Shown: piece by piece, positions 32,789-43,000 of the stretch
Layout: every line of letters starts with the position of its first letter
Position numbering within the stretch: the first letter of the stretch is position 1
Notes under the pieces: model-generated
Told to the model about the DNA's origin: nothing
Seen by the model: only the letters and a program-made list of their open reading frames with translations
Databases searched by the model: none
Position numbers and translations under genes: made by a program
Source of the DNA: Bufo bufo
Taxonomy: Eukaryota > Chordata > Amphibia > Anura > Bufonidae
NCBI RefSeq assembly: GCF_905171765.1
Contig: NC_053390.1
Coordinates: forward strand, 138,479,468-138,543,467
Direction of reading: 5' to 3'
DNA length: 64,000 nt

Positions 32789-33922
32789 TCATAGCTGTTT
32801 GGAGAACCGCTTTGGACAAGTGGATCTGGGGTGAGCCCTGAAGCAAATGGTGCAGATGTGCAGGGCCCTGCAGCCACTGAAAAGACAAGTGCCAAAGTTA
32901 AAATTATTGCACACTTGGCTGTTGCCAAGATAGACGATGGGCCTTCCTAACTTGTCCATGGAGGAGGGGCTGCGAGAAACACCGGAGGGGCCGGGGATGG
33001 CCCTATCTGGTTGAGCCGTGGCTGCTTGCGGACACCACTCCGATGAATGAAAGATCGACTGGCAAGTCGAACATGAAGGGGCACGGAGACCGGCAAAATG
33101 CCGGCAAAATAACTCCATGTCGAGAGTGGCCCAGTTGACAGAAAACTGAAATTGAGTTAGTGCGGCGGCGGCTTTAGCTAAGAAGGAGCGGTGGTAGTCA
33201 TAAAAAGCCGTGCCGCCGTACTTGTGCCCAAGATCAGTGACTCTGTACAAATACGTATCCAACTCCTCCCTCCGGGATGGGAAGGCGGAGCAGACCACGT
33301 CTCTGTACAGGCTAAAGGCCAAAACAAACTCTGACACGGAGAGCTTACGGTTGAGCCGGGCATCCTTGGCCTTAAGGACAACCGAGATTTCCCCACAATC
33401 AAAGGTCTTATTGTCCGTGGTATCATGGGATGCTATCAGAATTGAAGCCAGGTTCACATCCTTTCCTGCCAAGATGTCTTTCCTGATGTTATCCGGCACG
33501 AAGTGGGCAGGTGCTACCACTGGAACTGCTGGGGCCGTACCTGGAGCCGGAAGCTGAAAAGAAGGGTCGGAGAGAGGGACCACCGCCTGGGGTGACGGCA
33601 AGGTTCTGGATTCCAAGTCCACCACCCTGGTCCTGATGTCAGCCACGGAAGAGGCGAGGGAATCCATGGTAGCCTGTAGCTGCACCAGAGATTGTCGAAT
33701 GGATGGGGACGAATCTTCCCCTTCTAACGGACCAGTCTCTGACATCAACAGCCTGTATAGTTCGGCTTTTCGTGCCGAAGCTGGATGCCTGATGCCCCTT
33801 CTGTGCAATTCAGCGACAAGCTTTGGCACGGTCCATCTCCTGAGGGACTCTGGGCCGCCTTGACCAGAGACCGAGGTACCCGGAAGGGACAAAGTGTCGT
33901 CCACGTCTGACACCTGAGACAT
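32789..33922 (-). CDS. Ngaro-2 gag-like protein with SAP-type N-terminus
   Basis: 377 residues, intact. Residues about 28-60 (RRWTVPKLVAELHRRGI..SARKAELYRLL) look like a SAP DNA-binding motif. Residues 70-110 include a probable coiled coil (SIRQSLVQLQATMDSLASSV). A Pro/Ala/Val-rich linker follows, then a conserved helical part (FVLAFSLYRDVVCSAFPSRREELDTYL), and a C-terminal Cys/His cluster (CRALHICTICFRAHPRSTC). Position before the RT and the zinc cluster suggest the nucleic-acid-binding structural protein. SAP recognition is by eye. Confidence 0.8.
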   Translation of the reverse strand: MSQVSDVDDTLSLPGTSVSGQGGPESLRRWTVPKLVAELHRRGIRHPASARKAELYRLLMSETGPLEGEDSSPSIRQSLVQLQATMDSLASSVADIRTRVVDLESRTLPSPQAVVPLSDPSFQLPAPGTAPAVPVVAPAHFVPDNIRKDILAGKDVNLASILIASHDTTDNKTFDCGEISVVLKAKDARLNRKLSVSEFVLAFSLYRDVVCSAFPSRREELDTYLYRVTDLGHKYGGTAFYDYHRSFLAKAAAALTQFQFSVNWATLDMELFCRHFAGLRAPSCSTCQSIFHSSEWCPQAATAQPDRAIPGPSGVSRSPSSMDKLGRPIVYLGNSQVCNNFNFGTCLFSGCRALHICTICFRAHPRSTCPKRFSKQL

Positions 33923-34390
33923 GGTTCGGAAGACCTTGAAGACCTAACGTAGGACCTGTCTGTAGACTCGATACCCTTGCCTTACCGCCTGCGACTTGAC
34001 GGACGAGACCCGACTTGCCCTGTGGACTGGAAAAGTCAGGAGCCGGCGTGAGAGAGTTATGCGGGACCGAGAATAACACCCAGATGTGGCAAAGATGGAC
34101 GAAAGGACGGACGCACCGACATGCAAGTTAGACACGAAAAAACAGAGTGACGATGGATGGGTGAGGCAGGAACCCAGCAGAGGCTCCCGAAAGCCAGCGA
34201 GCACACCGCTAAGGAGGAACGTAAAACGCCGAAGGGTGTCCAAGGTACCAGGAGGGGGAGAGATGATTACTGCAGCGAGACATAGAGGCCTGGATTCTTC
34301 CAGGCCGAGCGGAAAGGTTACACCTGAATACTACCAGTTGGGGAGGTGAGTCGCGCACCAGAAGCTTCAGGCTGCGAAGACAGGGACGAG
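33923..34390 (-). other. Ngaro-2 leader, unique part
   Basis: About 470 bp between the gag ATG and the minisatellite. Short ORFs, no recognisable gene. Confidence 0.5.
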
Positions 34391-35160
34391 ACCTGAATGC
34401 CACAGGCAAGATGGACAGGGAAGACACCTGAACGCTTCAGGCACAAATGGACAGGGAAGATACCTGAACGCTTCAGGCACAGATGGACAGGGAAGACACC
34501 TGAACGCTTTCAGGCACAGACGGACAGGGAAGATCCTGAAGGCTTTCAGGCGCAGATGGACGGGGAAGATACCTGAACGCTTCAGGCACAGATGGACAGG
34601 GAAGATACCTGAACGCTTCAGGCACAGATGGACAGGGAAAAAACCTGAACGCTTTAGGTACAGATGGACAGGGAAGATACCTGAACGCTTCAGGCACAGA
34701 TGGACAGGGAAGATACCTGAACGCTTCAGGCACAGATGGACAGGGAAGATACCTGAACGCTTCAGGCACAGATGGACAGGGAAGATACCTGAACGCTTCA
34801 GGCACAGATGGACAGAGAAGATACCTGAACGCTTCAGGCACAGATGGACAGGGAAGATACCTGAACGCTTCAGGCACAGGTGGACAGGGAAGATACCTGA
34901 ACACTTCAGGCACAGATGGACAGGGAAGATACCTGAACGCTTCAGGCACAGATGGACAGGGAAGATACCTGAACGCTTCAGGCATAGATGGACAGGGAAG
35001 ATACCTGAACGCTTCAGGCACAGATGGACAGGGAAGATACCTGAACGCTTCAGGCATAGATGGACAGGGAAGATACCTGAACGCTTCAGGCACAGATGGA
35101 CAGGGAAAATACCTGAACGCTTCAGGCAGGATGGACAGCAAACAGAAAATGACACCTGAA
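34391..35160. repeat. 36-bp minisatellite in the Ngaro-2 leader, about 21 copies
   Basis: Each unit contains acctgaacgcttcagg (a short palindrome) and cacagatggacaggg. Copies at the left end are more diverged, with 1-3 base indels. Because 36 is divisible by three, two minus-strand frames remain open for over 240 codons; no start context or family similarity supports them as proteins. Confidence 0.95.
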
Positions 35161-35960
35161 CGCCTCAGGTGAGGAAAACCACAGTACCAGCGAGTGAACT
35201 GCATAACAAGCGACGTGCCGCACCATACCTACCTGAAAGACCCTCAGGCCCAAGAATTTCCACTTGACTGACTGGCAGGGACCCTCAGAGTGCCTGGAGG
35301 AAAAAGATTTTTTTTTTTTTTTTTTAATAATTAGAAATATGTATAAGAACCCGACCTAATACCTAATCCTGAGACGTCAAAAGGACAAAAACATGAAGCG
35401 GAGAAACCACGACTCTAAAGGAACCAAAAAAAAAAAAAAAAAAGGACACAGATGTAGCGCATAACCTCACCAGCCACCAGGGTTTTCCGGACACGGCAAA
35501 ACCAAGGAGTTTTTTATTTAGTATTATTATTATTATTATTATTTTTTTTTATACTATTAAATAAAAACCACAGACCTGACAAACATTGCAGATGACCTAT
35601 ATACAGTAAGGTGAGCTGGTGCCTACCCTAAAATCGTGGCCCCAGCATACTGAGCGATGTAATGTATGACGTAAGGCCCCCCTCCCCCCGAGTGGAGGAG
35701 GGCGCGTGATGTCAGCCGCCGGGCTCCAGAGCGGGACCTACAGGCAAGCGCGTGTCCTCTCGCGAGATGAGGGGCGTGCTGTGGAGCAGCAGCGGACTGA
35801 CCAGGAAAGAAGGGTTCCCAGTACAAACAGGCACCGGAGCGGTTCGGGTGAGACGTACGAGGGGGAAAACTGGGGTAGGAGCAATGGTACACATGGAGTG
35901 GCGTGCGCCACCACTTACCTGACCAGCAAGCGAACCCGAAGTGACGAGAAGTGCCGGGAA
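35161..35960 (-). other. Ngaro-2 leader with homopolymer runs
   Basis: Contains a T-run (about 35308-35326), an A-run (about 35427-35443) and an ATT repeat (about 35520-35545). No gene seen. Confidence 0.6.
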
Positions 35961-36066
35961 CGTACGAATGCGGCATGCGTGGCGGAGAGGACCCAGGAGT
36001 GGGGGGTTTAAGAGGAGTGACCTGGCCCCGCCCACAAATACAGGCTGCATGCAGCCTTAACTACTT
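35961..36066 (-). repeat. Ngaro-2 split repeat A1 (5' end)
   Basis: Matches A2 at 30015-30118 across its length. Confidence 0.92.
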
Positions 36067-36128
36067 AGCAGCAAACTTTGTGAAAACTAATATTTGTGTC
36101 ATTCTCAAAACTTTTGGCCACGACTGTA

Positions 36129-36253
36129 CATAAAAATCTTCTATAGACTATTCAGCACAATATCATATGTCTGTACTCTGTCCAACTATCAAATACAGTA
36201 TTCATTTAATAAAAAGGCAGCAACATTGGGATAGGTACTGATGGTGTCAAATG
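36129..36253. repeat. PLE-B left inverted arm (second part)
   Basis: With 28262-28365 it forms a 229-bp arm that is the inverse of 37083-37310. Confidence 0.85.
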
Positions 36254-37082
36254 CCTCTCTCTGCCTCCACCCAGACTAATAGAGTCTTAGATGTGAAAAA
36301 AGGCTGGTTTTAATTAGAGAGACAAATTGGCGCAGACAGTGTCTATCTGGTGAATTGACAATATATCAAATTGATAAAAATAACATTACATCCAATATTT
36401 GGTTTAAAATACAGTTCGACCATACAATGGGCCAGTCTCTGGATATTAGGTCTTTTCTTATATCTGAAAGATATATCCAAAGGTCTATGTCAAACAAAGG
36501 GGATTCCGACTTTTTGTAGACAAGTGGTGGATTATATCAGCTTTCCAACTACTATTTCTCCCAATGCTTTGGCGTACAGCTAAGTTGCAGCGGTTAATTT
36601 GTATCAAAGCGTCTGTATCAGAAAGAGCACTTCAGCCGCCACAGGCTGATACTAAATTGCATCCAACTGCTAACTCCTGTAATATATTCGTATGTGGCCG
36701 CAGTGCGGGATATTGCTTCAGTAGCCGAAACAGTTCATTCAGTTGTTGTTTGGAAAGGTAATTCTTATTATTGTACCCACTGTTGTGGGCTTACCTTTGC
36801 TTGCGCCGTCGGGTGAATCGGGACTTAATTTCGAGCCCTTGCTCCGTTGAATCGGCCGGCGTCCCAGCTATGGAGCCGCTCGCGTCCCACGTGTCTCCCG
36901 CAGATGGTGTGAGTTCAATATGAGGATCACAAACCTTTCTCTATTGGCGCTGATAGATGACGTATTATAGTCTTCTAATGCTGGATCCAAAAGTTCCTTT
37001 TCTTTATAGTGCACTTCGTGGAAAATGGGGTATTCATCCAAGGGTGTGACGCCAGACGCGTTTCGGGGAGACGCTCCCCCTT
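36254..37082 (-). other. PLE-B central region
   Basis: About 830 bp between the inverted arms. No ORF with recognisable similarity. GC content rises at 36795-36905. The right end holds most of the hammerhead-like motif. Confidence 0.5.
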
Positions 37083-37096
37083 CCTCATTTGACACC
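37043..37096 (-). ncRNA. Hammerhead-like motif (HHR-B), probably inactive
   Basis: Minus strand: TGAGGA (37087-37082) where CTGANGA is expected, with A instead of C at the first core position; GC-rich stem II closed by GGGGAG/CTCCCC; GAAA (37064-37061); stem III ACGCGT, a self-complementary hexamer; cleavage trinucleotide GTC ending at 37055. Stem I can form from GGTGT/ACACC plus CA/TG around an internal loop. The missing core C should abolish cleavage. Confidence 0.6.
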
Positions 37097-37310
37097 ATCA
37101 GTACCTATCCCAATGTTGCTGCCTTTTTATTAAATGAATATATGATAGTTGGACAGAGTACAGACATATGATATTGTGCTGAATAGTCTATAGAAGATTT
37201 TTATGTACATTTTATCATTCCTTTATTTTTATTTTTATATATTTTAATATGTATACCAAATAAAACATCCTGTATTTCCATATAAGAATGACCAATCCAT
37301 TCCTTTTATA
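37083..37310. repeat. PLE-B right inverted arm
   Basis: Inverse of the left arm; the Tc1-A insertion point in the left arm (atgta/cataaa) is uninterrupted here at about 37201-37212. Confidence 0.88.
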
Positions 37311-37410
37311 CATTTATCCGAAACTTTTGAGGGGTGACTCAAATTTGGATTGGAGCACCTATCCTGAGGGAAATAGGGGTGAGCGGATCCCTTTATTTTA
37401 CAAACTGTTA

Positions 37411-39180
37411 TAAAATGCTGCCTCCTGCTAAGACGTTCCATATCAGCTGGTGGTGCTGGTTGTTGTGAAGTGCTGACAAAGCTTTTCCACATTTCGGCCA
37501 TGCTAACCCTGCCTTCTGAGGTGCTGGCGGTGCCACAGCTGCGTTGGCGACCTCTTCCTCGTCCTCTGCTTTCGCCTTGTGCTTCCACTGTGCCCTGCTG
37601 TCAGGTGAGAATGCCACCAGCAGCGCGTCTACGAGCATGCGCTTGTACTCGCGCATCTTGCGATCACGCTCCATTGGGGCAATTAAGGACGGTACTTTGT
37701 CCTTGTAACGGGGATCCAGCAGCGTGGCCACCCAGTAATCAGCACAAGTTAGAATGTGGGCAACTCGGCGGTCGTTGCGGAGACACTGAAGCATGTAATC
37801 GCTCATGTGTGCCAGGCTGCCCAGAGGCAACGAAAAGCTGTCCTCTCTAAGAGGTGTATCGTCTGTGTCCTCTGTATCCCCCCAGCCACACACCAGTGAT
37901 GGCCATGAGCTGGTCTGGGTGCCACCCTGCTGTGAACATGGTTCCTCCTCCTCCTCCATCTCCTCCTCCTCATTCTCCACCTTGTCATCCTCCAGAACTG
38001 TACCCTGGCTAGACAGTTGTGTACCTGGCATTTGTGGGTGCAGGAACCCACCCTCTGAGCCATTTGTGAATGACTGGCCGGAAACCCTACAAAATGATCC
38101 CTCTTCCTCCTCCTCCTCCTGTGCCACATCCTCTTCCATCATCGCCAGGAGCGTTTTTTCAAGGATGCATAGAAGTGGGATAGTAACGCTGAGAACGGCG
38201 TTATCGGCACTGGCCATGTTGGTGGAGTACTCGAAACAGCGCAACAAGGAACACAGGTCTCGCATGGAGGCCCAGTCATTGGTGGTGAAGTGGTGCTGTT
38301 CCGCCGAGCGACTCACACGTGCGTGCTGCAGCTGAAACTCCACTATCGCCTGCTGCTGCTCGCACAGTTCCACCTTGTGGGCACGTCGCATATGAGGCGG
38401 TGAGCAGAAATACCGAAGTTACACTGCAGTGCTGACAGGCGAACAGCAGCAGGATGAGAACACCGAAAGCGCGAACAAACGGCCCGACTCTATGCAGCAG
38501 CTCTGACATATTGGGGTAATTTTTAAGGAATCTCTCTAACCAATTTCAGCGAATGCGCTAGGCAAGGGATGTGCGTCAAACCGGCTAGTCTCAGACCTGC
38601 TATGAGATTTCGCCCTTAACCGCACACCACCAGGACGGGCTTGCGGCTGACTGGCACAAACCACTCATCGGTCTGTTCTTCAAGGCCCGTCTACAGCTCC
38701 TACACGGTGTGAGGTTTGTCCCCCAAACAGATACGTTTTAAAACTGCCTGCTGTCGTTTACCCCTGGCTGTGCTGAAGTTGGTGGTGAAGGTGTTACGCT
38801 TACCGGATGAGGAGCTGGTAGAGGATGAGGAAGCGGAGTAGGAGGAGGAAGCAACAGGAGGCAAACTGAAGCGCCATGCAATCCTCGGTGGTGGAAGGAC
38901 ATGCGCTAAACTGCTATACGCCTCAGGCCCTGCATTTACTTAGTGTGCTGTTATGAAGATATAATGTCCCTGACTGTGCTTACTGGTCCACGTATCCGTA
39001 GTCAGGTGGACCTTGCCACAGATGGTATTGCGCAGTTCTCACCTGATTTTTTCCCCTACTTGGTAGTGCAGGGAATGGATGGCTCTCCTGGAAAAGCAGT
39101 GGCGGCTGGGCACTTTTTAAGGCCTTTAAAACTATCCGTCTCCACCAGACGGAATGACAGCATTTCAATGGCCAGTAATT
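37411..39180 (-). pseudogene. hAT-C transposase, catalytic half
   Basis: Better preserved than hAT-B. Minus-strand order: HLTTDTWTS (about 39000, intact Trp), a damaged central region at 38400-38900 with VVCG..-like remnants, then a long open stretch from 38391: SRSAEQHHFTTNDWASMRDLCSLLRCFEYSTN, a Glu-rich acidic insert with EEEEEE runs, DYMLQCLRNDRRVAHIL, ATLLDPRYKDKVPSL (hAT signature), and the linker toward the dimerisation end, where the frame is lost at 37411. The acidic insert is far longer than in typical hAT proteins. Confidence 0.85.
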
Positions 39181-40412
39181 TAGAAATGCTGGCATTCAGG
39201 GCTAGTGATTGTGGGTGGGTTCCTCTTCCTCTCCAGCATTTGGGAGATAGAGAGCTCAACGCTTTCGTGGGACATTGTAGAGATGCTTGGTGACCCAGGT
39301 GTTGGTGTTGCTGGCAGATCCTCTGTTTGCAAGGTGGTAGGTGGCACTGTCACTCCAGAGGTGGATGAAGAGGCCGAGACTGCAGCAGAAGAGGAAGCAG
39401 GAGGAGCCAGAGACCTTTCTTGGTTTTTGAGGTGTCTACTCCACTGCAGCTCGGCCTGGTCATGCAGGTTGTGCTCAGGTTGAGAACGTTTATGCCTCGT
39501 TTCAGGCTCTGATTGCACAGCGTGCAATCCACTCGTGTCTTGTCGTCAGCACATTGTCTGAAAAACTGCCACGCCAGGGAACTCCTTGGAGCTGGCTTTG
39601 GTGTGCTCGGTCCCTTGCTGCGGTGGGCAGTAGCAGGTGTACTGTCTAGAGGAAGGCCGCTCCGCTTTTGCACCCTGCTCCCTATTCTGCTCTGCTGGTG
39701 GCTCTGTGCGACCACTGCCTCTTCCTCCGAACTACATAGGTCACTCTCATGACCTTGATTCCATGTGGGGTCGAGGACCTCATCGTCCTACACATCATCT
39801 TCCACCCAGTCTTCACCCCTGCCTTCCTTGTCGGTCTGCACACTTTCGAAAGCCCTTGCAGTTGGCACCTGTGTTTCGTCATCATCCGAGACGTGCTGCG
39901 ATGGTCCTCCCATGTACTCATCTTAAAAGATAAGTGGTTGGGCATCGGTGCACTCAATCTCTTCCACTTCTGGGGCAGGGCTAGGTGGATGGCCCTGGGA
40001 AACCCTGCTAACAGAGTCATCAAAAAGCAGAAGAGACTGCTGCATGACTTGGGGCTCAGACTGCTTGGCTGATTTGCAAGGGGGTGAGGTGAAAGATTGA
40101 TAGACATCGGCTGAAGGTGCCAACTGTGGTCTTTCAGCAGGAGACTGGGTGGGAAACAATGTGAAGGAATTGGATCCACTGTCAGCAACCCAATCTACTA
40201 TCGCCTGTACTTGTTCAGGCCTCACCATTCGTAGAGCCGCATTAGGCCCGACCAAATACCGCTGCAGGTTCTGTCGCCTACTCACACCTGAGGAAGGGTT
40301 TTCACTTGTGCGTGTAGCTGGTACAGGGTCCTCTCTCTGCAAAAGGAGCTCCACTAGCAGCACCACGACCTGGGCCACGTCCCTTATTTGACGCTCTCCT
40401 CGTATTTCTCGA
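39181..40412 (-). pseudogene. hAT-C transposase, N-terminal half with BED finger
   Basis: Frames in order from 40412: Gly/Arg-rich beginning with ACG in place of the ATG, VRPEQVQAIVDWVADS, SPPCKSAKQSEPQVMQQS, an acidic region, KGPSTPKPAPRSSLAWQFFRQCADD, and the BED finger CTLCNQSLKRG..STTCMTR (about 39480-39550), in which the final His-containing segment is missing (TRPSC follows). Then a Ser/Thr-rich linker to FEMLSF. Frameshifts are present. Confidence 0.82.
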
Positions 40413-40429
40413 ATTTAGATCTTGCCCTA

Positions 40430-40892
40430 AATGGGTGTTTAATTAATAGTAGAATATAACGACAGTATGTAAAGGGTGTATCTCACACGGCCTGACCCAC
40501 TGTAGGCCTCAATTAAAGATTTATTTGCCCAAAATGGCTGTATTTCAAATACCTGAATCAATCCCCTGTATTTAAAGTGTGTATCTCACATGGCCTGACC
40601 CACAGTAGGCCTCAATTAAAGATTTGTTTGCCTAAAATGGCTGTATTTCAAATGCCTGAATCAAACCCCTATATTTAAAGGGTGTATCTCACACGGCCTG
40701 ACCCATAGTAGGCCTCAATTAAAGATTTGTTTACCCAAAATGGCTGTATTTCAAATACCTGAATCAAACCCCTGTATTTAAAGGGTGTATCTCATAAGGC
40801 CTGACCCACAGTAGGCTTGAATTAAAGATTTGTGCACTAAATTGCGGTATTTAAAATATCTGAATATAACCCAAATGTATAAAGGGTGTAAC
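40430..40892 (-). repeat. hAT-C 5' leader tandem repeats, about 113-bp units
   Basis: Units contain gggtgtatctcacacggcctgaccca, aggcctcaattaaagattt and caaaatggctgtatttcaaat. Confidence 0.85.
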
Positions 40893-40907
40893 TCACAATG
40901 ACATATG

Positions 40908-41897
40908 AGAATTATCTGGTATGAGTGATCAAAATTTTGTAGATATTAAAACGTAACTTTTAATTATAACTCTTAGAAAATAGCCCCTTACTTAGATATA
41001 TAAATAGAACCTTAGACAAATAAATGTATAGCTTAAATCGTATCACATCTCATATGACACTAGAGTATTAGTGACTCCAAACGAAATTGAAGCATATACG
41101 TCATAAACTTTAGGTAGAACAAAAGGAAAAAATGGTGCACGGCGGCACCCGTATGATGATAACCCGTTTGTCCTACCGTGTAATTGGGCGACTAAAATTG
41201 TGCCGCAGTTACCTCTCGGATCAGTGATGGGTCCTGGTATTGGTGATGCTGCACACGGATAGGAGTCCGACCTACGGGTCCCTAGTATTACCCTAGCGGG
41301 GTCCTATGCTAGCCCTAAGGCTTAACTACGGTACACTCACTAGAACAAGGGTGTCCCGTCCGGAACCTAACCCTAGAATTGGAGACCCTGAAAAGCCCTC
41401 TCCTGGAACATCCCTACATGCATGTTTCACTTACAGGTGAGAGTAAGACTCATCAGGGGAAACAGCAGGGAGCTGGGCAGCTAAGTGGACAGCATGCACA
41501 GATGATGTACCATGTGCATCCTTCTTTCACAGGGTACAAGCCATGAGGACTGATGCTGCTTAAAAGAAGTCTGATAACCTGTGACACAGGGTGGAACAAA
41601 TAGATAGTGTCCATCCCGCTCTGGGCCCTTTTGTTCTACCTAAAGTTTATGACGTATATGCTTCAATTTCGTTTGGAGTCACCAATACTCTAGTGTCATA
41701 TGAGATGTGATACGATTTAAGCTATATATTTATTTGTCTAAGGTTCTATTTATATATCTAAGTAAGGGGCTATTTTCTAAGAGTTATAATTAAAAGTTAC
41801 GTTTTAATATCTACAAAATTTTGATCACTCATACCAGATAATTCTCATTAATATAGGTGGTCCTCTAAAATATATCATATACTCGATTTATATTCTT
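40908..41897 (-). mobile_element. PLE-C: fold-back PLE-like element with hammerhead
   Basis: A 15-bp target duplication tcacaatgacatatg lies at 40893-40907 and 41898-41912. The left arm 40908-41126 is the inverse of the right arm 41627-41847 (about 220 bp each, nearly perfect). The 500-bp spacer holds HHR-C. A 50-bp tail follows the right arm. The layout arm-spacer-arm-tail is the same as PLE-B but the sequence is different, so two families share the design. No ORF of note. Confidence 0.7.
41402..41469 (-). ncRNA. Hammerhead ribozyme motif (HHR-C) in PLE-C
   Basis: Minus strand: stem I strands TCCC (41460-41457) and GGGA (41414-41411), extended by CCTG/CAGG across a 5 x 5 internal loop; core CTGATGA (41456-41450); stem II CTTAC/GTAAG with a G-U closing pair and one bulged U; core GAAA (41428-41425); stem III ACATGCATGT, self-complementary with 3 bp and a TGCA loop; cleavage trinucleotide GTA ending at 41415. 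All invariant core positions are present, so cleavage between 41415 and 41414 is plausible. Confidence 0.75.
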
Positions 41898-41912
41898 TCA
41901 CAATGACATATG

Positions 41913-43000
41913 CAGCAAAGGCTGCCAAATAAACTTTTTTTGCCCAAACGGGTGTTTGTTTAAACTCTATATGGCAGCAGTATATAACCCAGGAATTTCA
42001 AACGTCAAGATGCTGCAAGGCCTGAAATATTGTGTATTTTGCCCCAAAAATGTTTTTTTATTTATGAAAGAATATAAGCCCTGTATATACAGGATGTATC
42101 TCACACGGCCTGACCCACAGTAGGCCTCAATTAAAGATTTGTGCACCAAATGGCGGTATTTCAAATATCTGAATTTAACCCCTTGAATATACAGGGTGTA
42201 TCTCACCCACACTAGGCCGCAAATAAATTTTTTTGGCCCAAAATGGCTGTATTTCAAATACCTGAATAGAACCCCTGTATTTAAAGAATGTATCTCACAC
42301 GCCCTGACCCACACTAGGACGCTATAAAAGAATTGTGCCCAAAATAGCTTTATTTCAAATAACTGAATAGAAAGACAGTATGTAAAGGCGGTATCTCACA
42401 ATGACATCTGCAGGAAAGCTGACAACTAAATTTTTTGGGTCAAACGGGTGTTTGTTTAATAACTGAATTTGACAGCAGTATATAACCCTGTAATTTCACA
42501 CGTGCTGATGCTGCAAGGCCTGAAAATAGTGTTTTTTGGCAAAAAAAGTGTGTTTTTAAAACCCCAGAAAATGATGGGTGTATTTCTAGCTTAAATTGCA
42601 CACTGACTAATCTAGATGTTGTATATTGCCAAAAAAGTGTTTTTTTGGGTAACAGAATATGAAAGCTGTATATATTAAACTTGAATTTAACACTTGCAGA
42701 TCAGGAAAATAGTGTTTTTTGGCAAAAAAGTGTTTTTTTAAAACCCCAGAAAATGATGGCTGTATTTCTAGCTTAAATTGCACACTGACTAATCCAGATG
42801 TTGTATATTGCTAAAAAAAAGTGTATTTTTGGTAACAGAATATGAAAGCTGTATATATTAAACTTGAATTTAACACTTGTAGATCTGGAAAATAGTGTTT
42901 TTTGGCACAAAAAGTGTGTTTTTAAAAACCCAGAAAATGATGGCTGTATTTCTAGCTTAAATTGCACACTGACTTAGCCTGCAAATGCACCAGATGTTGT
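41913..43000 (-). repeat. hAT-C 5' leader tandem repeats, continued
   Basis: First part (to about 42500) resembles 40430-40890. The second part (42530-42970) has two to three units of about 182 bp with aaaccccagaaaatgatgg and atatgaaagctgtatatatt. Confidence 0.85.

Larger units (their letters stand above)
29856..36066 (-). mobile_element. Ngaro-2: apparently intact tyrosine-recombinase retrotransposon
   Basis: Minus-strand order: A1 (36066-35961), long leader with a 36-bp minisatellite, gag-like ORF, RT-RNase H, recombinase, B1 (30217-30119), A2 (30118-30015), B2 (29951-29856). The split direct repeats are the same topology as Ngaro-1. All three ORFs are open. There is no hydrolase ORF, so it is a different lineage from Ngaro-1. 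It sits in Tc1-A just before the right inverted repeat (agcagcaaactttgtg follows at 36067); no clear target duplication, as is usual for recombinase-type elements. Confidence 0.9.
28366..36126 (+). mobile_element. Tc1-A: Tc1/mariner element, split by Ngaro-2
   Basis: Termini cagtcgtggcccaaagttttgag (28366) and, in inverse, ctcaaaacttttggccacgactg (to 36126), flanked by TA on both sides (28364-28365 and 36127-36128). The PLE-B arm at 37083-37310 shows the uninterrupted site. Ngaro-2 replaced none of the termini and lies just before the right inverted repeat. Confidence 0.92.
28262..37406 (-). mobile_element. PLE-B: fold-back PLE-like element, split by Tc1-A
   Basis: A 13-bp target duplication gttataaaatgct lies at 28249-28261 and 37407-37419. 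The left arm (28262-28365 plus 36129-36253) is the inverse of the right arm (37083-37310); about 830 bp lie between the arms and 96 bp follow the right arm. The element carries a hammerhead-like motif on the minus strand. Length without Tc1-A is about 1.4 kb. No RT is present. Assignment to PLE is inferred from the ribozyme, the long target duplication and the inverted partial copy, all reported for PLE insertions. Confidence 0.6.

Noticed and set aside
34391..35160. Possible CRISPR array (regular repeats)
   Set aside because: There are no unique spacers; units are contiguous, and the context is a vertebrate retroelement.
34367..35204. 243- and 262-codon minus-strand ORFs made of 12-residue repeats
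   Set aside because: They are translations of the 36-bp minisatellite in two frames; neither has a unique domain. Treated as a leader repeat of Ngaro-2.
35623..36050. ORFs of 101-117 codons near the right end of Ngaro-2
   Set aside because: They overlap the noncoding A1 repeat and leader; no similarity recognised, and frames on both strands compete.
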